A DNA stretch of 64,000 nt from Orobanche coerulescens (Eukaryota > Streptophyta > Magnoliopsida > Lamiales > Orobanchaceae), in contig CM065815.1 in assembly GCA_033398695.1 (NCBI GenBank), positions 7,248,501 to 7,312,500 on the forward strand, read 5' to 3'. A model generated the notes under the pieces. That model saw nothing but the letters and a program-made list of their open reading frames with translations. It had not been told where the DNA came from and ran no database searches. This document shows positions 23,901 to 34,322 of this stretch, piece after piece; positions within the stretch are counted from its first letter, which is position 1, and every line of letters begins with the position of its first letter. The position numbers and the translations under genes are program-made.

Positions 23901-23990
23901 TCCAGTCAAGGTAAGACCTATCGGAGCCAAACCATTCGGACACTGCCAAGCGGCTATTCGAAGAGGCAGAGGAAGAGGCAGATGACCTTA
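20973..23990 (+). pseudogene. Copia third ORF (SIRE-type env-like / transposon protein), degraded
   Basis: ATG at 20973 gives MASFDGANLKAMKDQ and breaks soon. 21100-21498 continues with GIYPFLEINPQHLFKEDVV, EKLKFTAKRNELKRVYRVAL and MGMAGSYDQLSSSKFMVSV, a family I recognise from transposon-derived proteins in asterid annotations. 22064-22834 has a folded part and then about 120 residues that are nearly all Glu, Asp and Lys. The C-terminal part (23500-23990) has ELWYVEDFCPLEALEIWGAA and ends in an Arg-Gly repeat. Function is unknown; the acidic and RG segments suggest protein or nucleic-acid contacts. The antisense Ser-rich ORF over 22315-22974 is a shadow. Confidence 0.6.
22440..22910 (+). repeat. 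Purine-only low-complexity GAA/GAT tract
   Basis: Nearly 470 bp of almost pure purine on the plus strand, mostly GAA, GAG, GAT and AAA codons of the acidic segment of the third ORF. Such tracts can form triplex DNA and are prone to slippage; the frame breaks at 22832-22834. Confidence 0.8.
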
Positions 23991-24185
23991 AATTATTTTC
24001 TTACTTGTAATTTTATTTTCTGTACTTAAAACAATCTTGTATAATTTCAATGATAAGTCGAAAATTTTATGAACAATCTGTTGAATGACAATTTTCCAGT
24101 TGTCTCAATATTAGATCGATTTCGCTTTGTCTTGCACTTAAGTGCAGACTTGGCCATTTGATTTCTTACTTAGTTTTGCCATCAT

Positions 24186-24201
24186 CAAAATAGGGGGAAT
24201 T
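24186..24201 (+). other. Copia polypurine tract
   Basis: AAAATAGGGGGAATT directly precedes the 3' LTR start TGTTAGG at 24202, the expected plus-strand primer position. Confidence 0.8.
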
Positions 24202-25598
24202 TGTTAGGAATACTTGTTAGATTTTGATGATGTCATTAATTTAAAATCAAATGTTTATTAATTGGCAAAATGTAAGGAAGAACCAAATGAGTATCTTCCA
24301 TAGGCCAAAATATGTTAAGTATAAAATTGCAATATGTAAAGAAGAACCAAATGAGTGTCTTCTATAGGCCAAAGTTAGTTAAAGTGAAAATCGGCTAAGT
24401 ACTAAAGTACAGTCTAGTCCATCGTAGAAGTACACCGACTCCAATCGAGTAGCCCCGGTCAACTAAAAATTTGTCGAGAAGTTTGACCAGATCACAAATG
24501 AGGAACCTCGTGGAAGTCACCCGATCGACAAGTCTCAAACAAGATACACCAAGAGGACCTACTGCAAAGATGTAAGCCGCACCACACCTACTCAACTACA
24601 AACCTAGTACTCCAAATCCACGTCGAGATGCTTTGAAAAGTCAAATATTACGGAAAGCTCACATGCAACGTGAAGAGACAAATTGGAGTGATTCCGCAAG
24701 AGATATGATTTAATTAAATCATCCCGACCCACCGTGAAGACTTTAATCCTTTTATATTCAAAAGATTCGCGCTCACATGCGTAAGTCCTCACAACGGCCG
24801 GAAGATAAAATTAAATAATGAGAATCCACCTTGCAACGCTCGTAAAAGATTAAACAATGAAGTCTCTCTCCAACGGACGGATTTGTTCAAAGATTTGCAA
24901 CGGCTACAAGGAAGAAGCTCAGAGATCGTGATCTATATATATCCGAAGATTTGAAATCGAGCAAACACCGTGCGAACATATACTCTAGCGATCAAAGCAA
25001 ACAAAGCAATCTCAAGCAATCAAATAGCATCGTGAAAAGAGCAGATCCAAAAGTTCATATTCAAGGAAGCTCTTTAGTTGAGAAGACAAACACTCTTGTC
25101 TTTAAATCTTGAGTACGGGTACTTCACTGGTTGAAGTAGCAGATCAGAAGGCATCCGAGGATCGAGGATCAAGAGGTGCAAGGCAAGTGTGTATACAACG
25201 GCACGGACTTCCACCGGTTGGAAGTCATTGTAGTGTGTTGTGAATCACCGTAATCTTTATCACCGGTTGAAAATTATAGTGAATTCATCTCCAACTCGGT
25301 TTGGAGAAAAGTGGATTAGTAGAGGATTACCCCACCTCCGAGACCACTATAATCGCTGTGTTATTTATCGCTTTACCGCATCATACTCTAATCACGCATC
25401 CATTGTTAAGTGTTTCATTAAGTTAATTTATATTCGTCATCAGCTGACTTCCGCACATATCCAAGAACAAACGACTCCTAGTCATTTGTTTGATCATCAG
25501 CTGAAGAAACTCACTATTCGAGAAAAAGAGTTCAAGAGTTTCTACAAGTCTATTCACCCCCCCCTCTAGACTTGTTTCTGGACGACTTGTGACCTACA
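24202..25598 (+). repeat. Copia 3' LTR
   Basis: 1397 bp, same ends as the 5' LTR. It is followed by the second ctgag (25599-25603). Confidence 0.9.
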
Positions 25599-25871
25599 CT
25601 GAGTCATGTTCATAGCGTTTTTCATGTTTCCCACCTGAGGAAATATGTCCCGGATCCTAGTCATATCATCAACTATGGGGAGATTGATGTCGCCGAGGAT
25701 ATTACTTTTGAAGAACGTCCCTTGAAGATTTTGGAGCATCGCGAGAAACGACTGAGGCATAAGACCATCCCTTTGGTCAAAGTGCAGTGGTCGAAACATG
25801 GTGTCGAGGAGGCAACTTGGGAGACAGAGGATAGCATGCGTGCTATGTACCCTGAGTTGTTTGTTTCTTAA
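25599..25871 (+). pseudogene. Tekay-1 integrase C-terminus and chromodomain (right of copia insertion)
   Basis: After the target duplication the frame continues with [27 protein letters not shown] and KTIPLVKVQWSKHGVEEATW to a stop at 25869-25871. The last part is the chromodomain-like tail of Tekay/Del chromoviruses, which in the family guides integration to marked chromatin. Only the part up to the aromatic VQW...ATW positions is clear. Confidence 0.85.
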
Positions 25872-25906
25872 GTTTCGGGACGAAACTTATTTTTAGAGGG
25901 GTAGAA
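25872..25906 (+). other. Tekay-1 conserved inverted repeat and polypurine tract
   Basis: AAGTTTCGGGACGAAACTT is an inverted repeat with 8-bp arms that starts at the stop codon, followed by TTAGAGGGGTAGAA, the purine tract before the 3' LTR. The same block precedes the 3' LTRs of Tekay-2 (about 43650) and the LARD (about 45850). Confidence 0.8.
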
Positions 25907-28120
25907 TGTAATATCCGCATTTTTCTTTCCCTTGTATTTTCATTTTCGGTGTATTTCTCGGTTGTAGTGGCCCTCGTGTATCTTTTAGCGTATCTTTTCA
26001 GTCATGTATTGATCTGATTCTCGTAATTGTTGTACGGAACCGCCGTTTCGGGGTTGCCGTGGATCCATTCTGTGTTATGACGCGTTTTGAGAAGTTCTGT
26101 TTGATGTTTCGTTCATATTACAGTGTTTTGGACCGATTATGTTTCGTACCTAGCGCACGCTATGCTTGCTGCATAGCGCACGCTGAGGGGCCCTTAGTAG
26201 CGCACGCTACGGATGCTTCGTAGCGCGCGCTAGAGAGCAAGCCTGGGAGTGGCAGTGCTGATTCCAGCGCTCTGGACTGGCGGATTTGCGTACGCTACGT
26301 AGTCTAGCGCACGCTAATGTCGGGGGCTAGCGCACGCTGAGTTGCCAGTAGCGTGCGCTAGCGTGAGTGTCCAGTACTGGACAGTTTACTACTGGACTCA
26401 ATCCGTTGCTCAGGTAAAGCACGTTATTGGTCGATAGAGCGCGCTACCGATACACTTTAGCGCACGCTACGTTTGGTGGATAGCGCGCGCTAACCGGATC
26501 AGGAGTGTACTGGACAGTTGCTTATGGACTCGGCTGATGTCCAGGTAGCGCACGCTATTGGTCGATAGCGCGCGCTACCGAGAGATTATTAGCGCACGCT
26601 ACGTTTCGAGTAGCGCATGCTAACGGCCAGAAATCTGGCTACTGGACTGGAACGCTAATTGTTTGGCCTATAGTTTTATCCCGTTAGCGCACGCTAACCT
26701 TGAGGATTAGCGCGCGCTAACACTCTCTGGCTATATAAACCAGGGAGTTGACCGAGATGAACACAATTTCTCATTTCTTCCTCCTCTCCGCGGCTAAGGC
26801 GATTCCGGGCGATTTTCTTGGCGATTTCTTTCTCCAATCATCTCATCCAACATCTTTCTCGAGTTCTTGGTGTATTATAACAACATCAACACGAATCTTT
26901 CATCCTAATCCAAGGTAAATCTCTTAGAACCCTACTTTTGGATAATTTGGGGGTTTTGGGGTTTTCTTCCGATCCGTTCCGTTTTGTTGGTGGATTCATG
27001 AGGAATATGATTAATCTTGTTGATATCATCAGTATTCCTACGGATTCGTGTATATTTTCATGGTTTTGCGAAATCGAGAGGGTTTGGTTGTGGTCCGCCC
27101 TCGTTGTTATTTTTATACGAATATACATGAATCGTAGGCGGGTTTTCGGGTGTATTCCATTTCTGTATTCGTCTAGAGTTGGTTGTGATTGTATTCTTCG
27201 AATCGTTAGGTTCGGGTTCGTTGGTTCCTAGCGTTCGTCGGTGACTTTCTTTTCCATTCGTTGCGTCGTCAATTATTCAAGGCAAGTAATTCTTGGAAAC
27301 CTTTATGCTTAACGTGAAATGGTAATGTATATTGTGTGTGCTTTACTCACCTCGGGAGGGTCCGACGGGGCCTCGAGGGAATCTATGGATTCGTCCTGGA
27401 TTCATGAGTTTGATTCGCTAGCCAGCTCGGGAGGGTCCTTAGAGGCCTCGAGTGGGATTCGTGGCTTCGTCCCGGTCCTAGGTGACGTGTGGTGCTTGAT
27501 TTGTTTTGTGAATGTGGCCATCTCGGGAGGGTCCTTAGAGGCCTCGAGTGGGATTCGTGGCTTCGTCCCGGTCCTAGGCAAATTATTTGTGACTGTTTGT
27601 TTCCGGAAAAGACATGTCTGGTTTGGTTTTTGAAATGATATTGGTGCATGTACTATGAAATGTGTAAGCGATTAGTTTGCCTTGATTACTTGTACTAGCG
27701 TAATTGCTAACCCCTTTGGGGACCCGTTGTGGAGAAATTCTTGTTATGGATTTCAGGTTATAGTCATCCGGACGAGCGAGCACTGGGACAGTACGAGGAT
27801 GTTGGCCAGGGCCGTTGACATATGCCTTTGGGTCATCTTATTTCTTTTGCCTACTTCGATATGGTTGTTTTCACATTTATAAACTTATAGATTGTACTCG
27901 CGAGTACTTAGGATTTTCATTTCGAACTCCATTTGTATTACCCGATATTTCTACATTGTTGGTTGATGCCTAATTCGCCGGTTGCTCCGGGCGTATTTTT
28001 ATTTGTTGTATTACTAAAATGTGTGTCCTCGCTAACCGAGATGGTTAGTCGAGTGGAGTTTTCTTGTTGTAGCCTGGTGGGTCCCATGTAGGGGTCCACG
28101 GCGCTGTAATATACTCTGAA
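25907..28120 (+). repeat. Tekay-1 3' LTR, lacking its last ~18 bp
   Basis: Same order as the 5' LTR: palindrome cluster (26150-26722), TATATAAA (26732-26739), GC donor-like site, tandem repeats and acceptor-like site. It ends at ATACTCTGAA and meets the target duplication ttttg at 28121, so it lacks the terminal stretch ending GGGGTGTTACA of the 5' copy. Confidence 0.88.
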
Positions 28121-28125
28121 TTTTG

Positions 28126-29314
28126 TACCCTCGATTGTATGTTGGCCCGTAAGGATTGTATGCTTGCCTTTAGAAATTCTGAGCATACGCCACTTGTTCT
28201 GGTGGTGGTGGTGACTGCTCTTGTTGCACTAAGGGACAGATAGTGCTGTTGTGAGTTGCTCCACAAATTTCACATGAAAAAGCTGAAACTTGTGGAGTTT
28301 GCACCATCTTCACAGATTGAGGAGTTGAAAAAGACATTCCTCGGCTTTCTTTGATAGAGCTTCAATTTTTGCCAACATAAGTGAATAAGAATCCACTTCA
28401 AAAACACCATTTGGTTTCTTTTGGATATTTCTGTCTGGCCATCTTGCACTTTGTTCACTTATAACCTCAAAAAGATTATAAGCCTCTTTCATAGTTTTGT
28501 TGCCAAGTGAGCCATTTGATGATGAATCGACATTGGCTCGGCATGTAGGTAAAATTCCAGAATAGAAGTAATTGACTTGTGCTCCCAAATTGAAACCATG
28601 GTTAGGACATTTTCGTAGAATATCTTTGTATCTCTCCCATGCTTCGTGGAATGATTCTGAATCTTGTTGACGAAATGTAGAGATTTCGTATTTGAGTTTC
28701 GCCACTTTTATTGGTGGAAAGTATTTAGTGGTGAATTTTTGGACAAATTCGGGACAATTTGTTATGCTTCGTGGTGGCAAAGTATCTAGCCACTCTCTTG
28801 CTCTGTCCTTCAAAGTGTGCACGAAAAGTCTCATTTTGATCGCCTCGTCATTTACATTTGGATATTTGAAATTTCCACAAATCTCCACAAAACGGTTAAT
28901 ATGAAGATATGGATTCTCGTCAGTTCTTCCATAGAATGAGTTGTTGTTGGAGAAGAGATTGATGACATCGGGGCGAATTTGAAAATTGTCCACTCCAAAT
29001 GGTGGATAGACCACACTTGATTGAACGCTCAAAGATGGGGGGTTCATGAATTCCCTAAAGAGCATGTTGTCTTCATCTATTTCCGGCACGATAGGATATT
29101 GTTGATGTTGAATGTTTTGAACATTAGGTATTCCACCTACCGGAGGAATTCTCTCGTTATCGTTTCCTAGGGGGAGACGTGGGTTTAGTTCGTCCTCCAT
29201 TGATGGTGAAGAAATAATGTTTTTCTTTTGTTCTCTTCGCCTTCTTCTGAATGTGGCTTCGATCTCGGGATCTAGTGAAACTAAATCGCGATTGTACATC
29301 CTTCGCATAGACAA
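28126..29314 (-). pseudogene. Athila gag, N-terminal part (right of the nested insertion)
   Basis: ATG at 29314 gives MSMRRMYNRDLVSL. The capsid-type domain follows: HINRFVEICGNFKYPNV, RLFVHTLKDRAREWLDTLP, FTTKYFPPIKVAKLKYEI and ESFHEAWERYKDILRKCPNHG. At about 28310-28330 a frameshift in a T-rich run leads into VSAFSCEICGATHNSTICP, a zinc-knuckle-like CCHC, then an in-frame stop and YNPYGPTYNRGYK up to the insertion site. The gag continues at 6847. Length and order fit Athila. Confidence 0.9.
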
Positions 29315-29391
29315 AAGAATCTACAACAAAGAAAAAGTTGTATTTATAACAATAGTTAATAATGTAATATTTCAAATATAACACTTATACT

Positions 29392-29409
29392 TCCCCGGCA
29401 ACGGCGCCA
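29392..29409 (-). other. Athila primer binding site (tRNA-Asp type)
   Basis: The minus strand reads TGGCGCCGTTGCCGGGGA, the 18-base complement of a tRNA-Asp 3' end used by Athila/Tat elements. It lies six bases from the LTR end. Confidence 0.9.
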
Positions 29410-29415
29410 AAAACT

Positions 29416-31014
29416 TGACACGTTCTTCGTGTGACTATCGCAAGTGCACGATATCGTATCAAGTAGTAAGTGGACTTTTTGAGTCCGGTTTATCGATCCC
29501 ACGAGAAAGTTTGGTTATAATTTCAATTATACACTATTAGTCTATTTTTATAGATACTAAGATGAGTGAAACACACAATTAAAGAGTTTGGTTTAATAAT
29601 TGCAAAGAAAATGCAATAATAGTTCTAATATTTTAAGAAAATAAAAAGATTGCAACAATAATAGATTGATTAACGATAAAATGAAATAGTTGGGATTACA
29701 AACTTAGTTCGTCATTAGTTATAGAAGATGTATAAGAGATCATAAGATGAATTTACGTATAATGTTGTGTAGATTCGATTTTCCTTAAAAAGACGGTTTC
29801 TCTTTCGAACTATAAAACGCCCCTTATATATTGAATCAATCCACTATATTTCTATGTTGATTGGCTTCAATATATAACATTAGGATTTATGAAAATAACT
29901 CAAAGAATCATCTAAGGTCTAGAGGTATATTTCTATCCCCTAGAACAACTTAGAGTGAAGATCATTTGATCTAATCAAACATATTTTCTTTCGAAACATA
30001 TGAAGACCATAAATATCGTCATTTATTGGCCAAATAAATAAAGATTGTTAAAACAATGAAAATCACACACAATAATAAGTAATTCATAATAGATCTTTAT
30101 ACAAACTTAAATAACATGACTAACCTTGTTTATAATCCCAACTAAGGTAACTTAGCCCATGAAGAGTTTATTATACATAATACAAGCTTGAGTGGTCATT
30201 ATTAGTTGAATCAAGAGAAAGAATTGATCCTCACTCCCTTAGTAGATAAAGGATAAAGAAGCAATAAACTCTCTGAACAACATATGTTATACCACACTTA
30301 CACAAATCACTCAAGAACACAAGTGTGTTCTTCACACAAAAAGAAAATATTACAAAAAATGAAAATTATAAGATGAATGATGATTGATGATGGATCTAAG
30401 GGGTCTATTTATACACCTAAAGTCATCTAATAGCTCCAAAACTCCAGCATTATTACAATAGATCGGATCAATGCCAGCCATCCCCTCAATAATACACAAA
30501 AAGTATAAAAAATTAGACAAATTATCACAATCTGTCAAGAGTTACTACTGTAACATTGTGAGTTACTGGCCAGAATTGACGGCTTACGGCCGTAACATTC
30601 AGTAGTTACGGCCGTAACTTGGCTTTGTCAATGTGCTCACTGGTTGCTTTGAGAGTTACGTCTTCACCCCAGAATTTCTCAGCTTTGCGTTTTTGCCCCA
30701 AATCTTCTTCGGATGATAACTTTTGATATATAACTCTGATTTTGAATCCGGAAAGACTGTCGAATTCGTCTCGGAAAGCCCTACAACATGAATATATTAA
30801 AATTCAACAAAGATAATATTTTATAAACATGTTATTTCTTGATTAAATTAGTTATTCAATCCGATTAAGACTAGATTTACATCATCATCATCTGATAAAA
30901 ATAAAATTATTAAAAACTAATTAATTAAAAGCAAAAAACGAGTAGACTTGCTCAATTATGGGTGATATTTATCGATACAAACCATAGATAAGTGTATAAA
31001 ACTGACACTTATCA
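29416..31014 (-). repeat. Athila 5' LTR
   Basis: On the minus strand it starts TGATAAGTGTCAG at 31014 and ends CGTGTCA at 29416, next to the primer site. It is AT-rich. Two TTACGGCCGTAA palindromes (30584-30595 and 30606-30617, 22 bp apart) lie about 170 bp upstream of a TATA box (30405-30414, GTATAAATAG). No coding sequence is seen. Confidence 0.85.
30405..30414 (-). promoter_or_regulatory. Athila LTR TATA box
   Basis: GTATAAATAG on the minus strand, downstream of the two palindromes. The arrangement repeats that of the internal promoter before the third ORF. Confidence 0.6.
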
Positions 31015-31057
31015 GCGGGTTCATAGTCAGTTCGTGCCAACCTACTTTGGTCGATTC
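31015..31057 (+). repeat. Fragment of an older Tekay-type LTR (left piece)
   Basis: The 43 bp match the LARD LTR around 32598-32638 (GTTCGTGCCAACCTACTT). They continue on the other side of the LARD at 49088, where the next bases (TTATTCGAGGCAAGTA) follow as in the LARD LTR. Its left part is cut by the Athila LTR. The last five bases gattc are the LARD target duplication. Confidence 0.8.
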
Positions 31058-31633
31058 TGTAATACCCGTAATTTCGATTTCCGGTAATTTCTTTTTTTCG
31101 GCGGAAGTCCATTTTGACGACTCGCTCATGACCGTTTCGTCATTATAAGAATGATTAATTCTGCACTTTTTGTCATCCGAGTTCGTTTCGGTGCCGTTTT
31201 GTTGAGTTCCGTGCTTTTTGGCGACTTTTCCGCACTTGAGTTCGATTCTTGCGAATCTCGTTCGAAACTACTGTTTCGAGTTTCCCATAAGTCCGTTTAA
31301 CTTTTTTAGACGTGTTGTGAACTTCGGTTTGGTTACTCGATCACGTATCGTGATTTTCGGGCGTTTTGGGCCATTTTGTAATTTACCCAAAGTTATGGGT
31401 ATTCGTATCTGTAATTGTTGTCTCGACCCGTTTCTTGCTCGCGTATGATTAATTATTGCATTATGTTTTCATTTCGGGTCGTTGATGTTGTCCGCGAAAT
31501 TTTCGTCGTGTTCGTTCTGTGCGTTTTCGAAAATCGAGTCGTCGAGCCCTGGTGTTCGAGCATTGGTCGGATGGTTGCGGGACTGGCCGGACGATTGCGG
31601 GCACCGACCGGATGGGTGCGGCAGGAACCGGCG

Positions 31634-31928
31634 TAGCGCACGCTACGGCCGGAAGGCTGCGCGTGCTAACCAGCAGCTGTAGCGCACGCTATCGGCTGGC
31701 CTAACGCACGCTATCGGGTTTGGACAGTGGAGTCCTGGGGTTCTGGAATCGGGTAGGCTCGGCAGGTAGCGCACGCTACTGTCGGGCATCAAGACGCTAT
31801 TGACGGCCGTGTAGCGCGCGCTATGGCCGGAAAGGCTGCGCACGCTACTGGCGCAGCCGAGGGCGTGGGGTTCTGGATTGCGGCCTGGGCCGATAGCGCA
31901 CACTAGCTCGGCAGACTAGCGCACGCTA
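31634..31928. repeat. TAGCGCACGCTA palindrome cluster in LARD 5' LTR
   Basis: About nine to ten copies of the 12-bp motif, several exact (31634, 31679, 31917), others with one to three changes, ending 12 bp before the TATA box. The 3' LTR copy (46440-46742) is strongly eroded, with only two or three exact motifs left. Confidence 0.85.
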
Positions 31929-33157
31929 GTCCGGCCCAGTATAAATGTGGCAGAGCAGCCTCATTTTCACTCATTTTTCATTTCCTTTCTTTTCGATCCG
32001 CGGCTAGAGCTTCGGAGGTGATGAAGCCATGTAGTTTAACAATAAATCCACGAAGTTCGTGAGTTCATAACATCAATCAATCATCCGTTATCATCATTTG
32101 ATCCAGCGAATCAAGGTAGTCTTCCTTAGAACCCTAATTTCGTGAATTTGGGGTTTCTTGCATTTTTGTCTGATTCGTTCCGTGTTGTTGATTAATTCAT
32201 GATGGGTATGATTAATCTTGTTAGTATTCTTGTGTTTAACATCATTTAATCCATTGTTCTTCGTCGAATTGAAGTATATTTCTTGACTTCCTTCGAATCG
32301 ACTTTTTGGGGGATTTGTTCTCGATCTCGTTTTCCATCCATTTTTGATGGATCGATTGTGGTTAAATGATGTTGTTAAACATATTCTATGGATTGTATAT
32401 CCATATTTCAACTTGGAATTCTATTTTCGTGTTTTGACGGGACGAATCGTGTTCTTGGCCGTTTTGGGGGAAATCCTTGAACTTTCGTCATTTTTTCTTT
32501 GAATTCAGCGGCTTTGGGTCGTACTTTGGAATTCATTTTCGTTGTTATTGTTTTCGTTCGTAGTTCATTGTTGCGGATTGTCGTTCGGTGGAGTCGGCGA
32601 GTTCGTAGTCGGTTCGTGCCAACCTACTTCGGCCGATTCTCCGCGTTGTGGTTATTCGAGGCAAGTATCTTGCCCATACATTACGTGTTTTGTGGATATA
32701 TTAGTTGGTAATTTACGATACGTGATTTATGAATGTCTATAATTAACTTTCAAAGGAATTGATATGCTTTTCAATACTTCCTTAAAAGATGACTCGTATG
32801 ATTTCGTTGTTAAATATGCTTGTCTAAGTATGTGTGGGGTATCGTTTTGTGTGATTATGACGTTGTAGATTTATAGCTTAACCTTTCCTTGAGATATGTA
32901 TGGAACATATGCATATTGATGATCCTGTGTCATTGTGTCGTTCAGCGTGGTTGGATAGGTATTTTCCCTCGTTGCTATGTTACTGGTACTAGCTGCATCG
33001 TTGAAATTCTAGCATGAATCGTATCGTTACTTGGTCGTGAGTATATGTTGGATGAACTGGCCATTCTAGTAAGGTACCTCGACTATATATATTGTGATTG
33101 ACCTTCGAGGCTTGTGGTTTGCAACTGTGATTTTGGAACGTGTGTGTGTGTTGTTCC

Positions 33158-33370
33158 TTCCACCCGGAGTGTTCGACGGGATGTCTGGGGGTCGATACTA
33201 AGGGGTACGGCCACAGAAGTGGACTTGGGTGCGTGTGTGGTTGAACTTCCACCCGGAGTGTCCGACGGGATGTCTGGAGGTCGATACTAAGGGGTACGGC
33301 CACGGAAGTGGTTTCCCACCCGGAGCGTTCGACGAGGCGTCTGGGGGCCGATACTAAGGGGTACGGTTGC
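33158..33370 (+). repeat. Three tandem repeats with CGACGGG core in LARD LTR
   Basis: Units of about 65 bp begin CCACCCGGAG, hold TCGACGGG or TCCGACGGG, then CGATACTAAGGGGTACGG. They start near 33158, 33248 and 33318. The 3' LTR repeats them at 47970-48182. Confidence 0.85.
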
Positions 33371-34300
33371 GGGTTACCAGGTGTAGTTTTCATCTTGAGG
33401 ATGATGTTGATGTTTTCGTTAATTGTGATATTGTCCGGAGTATCACAATGCTTTGTGCTCGGGGTCGAGAGACATTATATATCGAGTCTTGGTGCTTGGC
33501 TAGAATGGCATAAGAATAATGTGTTATGTGTAATGTGTCCTTGTAAGTGAATTGCAGTGGATGATCGGGTCGTAGGCCCTGTGTTTTGTGACCGGAATGG
33601 TTGGGTCGTGGACCCCGTGTTTTGTCAACGGATTTGCATTTTGGAAAATGAACTTTGGGGCTGTGACCCTAAATGACTTTCGAGGAATTAAGGACATTTC
33701 AATTTCAAATGTTTTCAAAACTCCCGAGATTTGGAAGTGTTTTCAAAGTGCTTACTTGCTTCGTTTCTGCTTTCAAGACTTGAACTATTTTTAACTAAAT
33801 ATATCTCGGGAAGTCTTTTGTTGTATTCTCGAAATGTGTTGTGTATGGCTCGTTTTTGCGCTTTATACTTGCACTAGCAAAACAGTGGAGTTTTGCTAAC
33901 CCCCGAGTAATCGGGAGGTGGATATCTGTATTGTGTCCAGGTACATGCAGGTTTTCGGGAGCAAGACACAGGATCGGTACGAGGGATGATGAAAGACGAA
34001 TGATACTAATCACACGAAGGCCAATTTTGGGTTAAGTTAGTCGAAGTCCATTGCGTTGTCTTTTCCGCTGTCTTATTTTTCGTTGTTGTAAGTATTTTAC
34101 CCTTGCGTGGGTATGAGTCTGGATGAGTTTATGTATTTTTATTTGTAAGTCAGTGACGAAAGACCAAATCGGTCTATTGGTTCGTTATTTTGATTCGTCG
34201 GTATGTAATGTAATGTGTTGTTTTGATGTCTAGCCTGGTGGATCCTCACGGAGAGGGTCTGCGGCGTGTAATATTCCCGGTTCGATCTGGGGGTGTTACA

Positions 34301-34322
34301 TTTATGGTATCAGAGCTTAGGT
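34301..34322 (+). other. LARD primer binding site
   Basis: TTTATGGTATCAGAGCTTAG contains the exact initiator-Met complement TGGTATCAGAGC. Confidence 0.9.

Larger units (their letters stand above)
13671..25598 (+). mobile_element. SIRE-like Ty1/copia retrotransposon nested in Tekay-1 integrase
   Basis: LTRs at 13671-15057 and 24202-25598 start TGTTAGGAAT and end GACCTACA. The target duplication ctgag is at 13666-13670 and 25599-25603. The inner order is gag with a CCHC knuckle, protease, integrase, RT, RNase H, which is the copia order, then a 3-kb extra ORF before the purine tract. The extra ORF after pol and the long gag suggest the SIRE/Maximus lineage. It is the youngest layer by position (third-level nesting), yet its coding regions are full of small indels; see findings. 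Confidence 0.9.
6848..28120 (+). mobile_element. Tekay-1: Tekay/Del-like Ty3/gypsy chromovirus nested in Athila gag
   Basis: Two long similar LTRs (6848-9069 and 25907-28120) flank gag, protease, RT, RNase H, integrase and a chromodomain-type C-terminus in gypsy order. The target duplication ttttg is present at 6843-6847 and 28121-28125, and removing the element repairs the Athila gag frame. The element was itself split by a copia element (13671-25598). The LTR begins TGTAATATCC, the primer site is a degenerate initiator-Met type, and the end just before the 3' LTR has the conserved inverted repeat AAGTTTCGGGACGAAACTT. It is coding-defective through several stops and a frameshift. Confidence 0.9.
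1..31014 (-). mobile_element. Athila-type Ty3/gypsy retrotransposon, interrupted, 3' end outside window
   Basis: Read on the minus strand the order is LTR (29416-31014), tRNA-Asp-type primer site (29392-29409), gag, protease, reverse transcriptase, RNase H, integrase and a third ORF, which is the Athila/Tat order. The gag is split by a 21-kb plus-strand insertion (6848-28120). Removing that insertion and one copy of its ttttg duplication restores a continuous gag reading frame, which shows directly that the insertion is younger. The element carries several frameshifts and at least two in-frame stops, so it is dead. The lineage name is from my recognition of the RT and gag style and the primer site; a domain search of the RT would confirm it. 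Confidence 0.85.
31058..34300 (+). repeat. LARD 5' LTR
   Basis: Starts TGTAATACCC, ends GGGGGTGTTACA. Within it: palindromes (31634-31928), TATAAAT (31940-31946), donor-like CAAG|GTAGTC at 32115, GC donor-like GAG|GCAAGT at 32660, three tandem CCACCCGGAG repeats (33158-33370), a stem-loop (33866-33898) and acceptor-like GCAG at 33950. Short ORFs over it are not credible genes. Confidence 0.88.

Noticed and set aside
31015..31057. Part of the Athila LTR
   Set aside because: The Athila LTR terminus TGATAAGTG ends at 31014; the 43 bp match a Tekay-type LTR instead.
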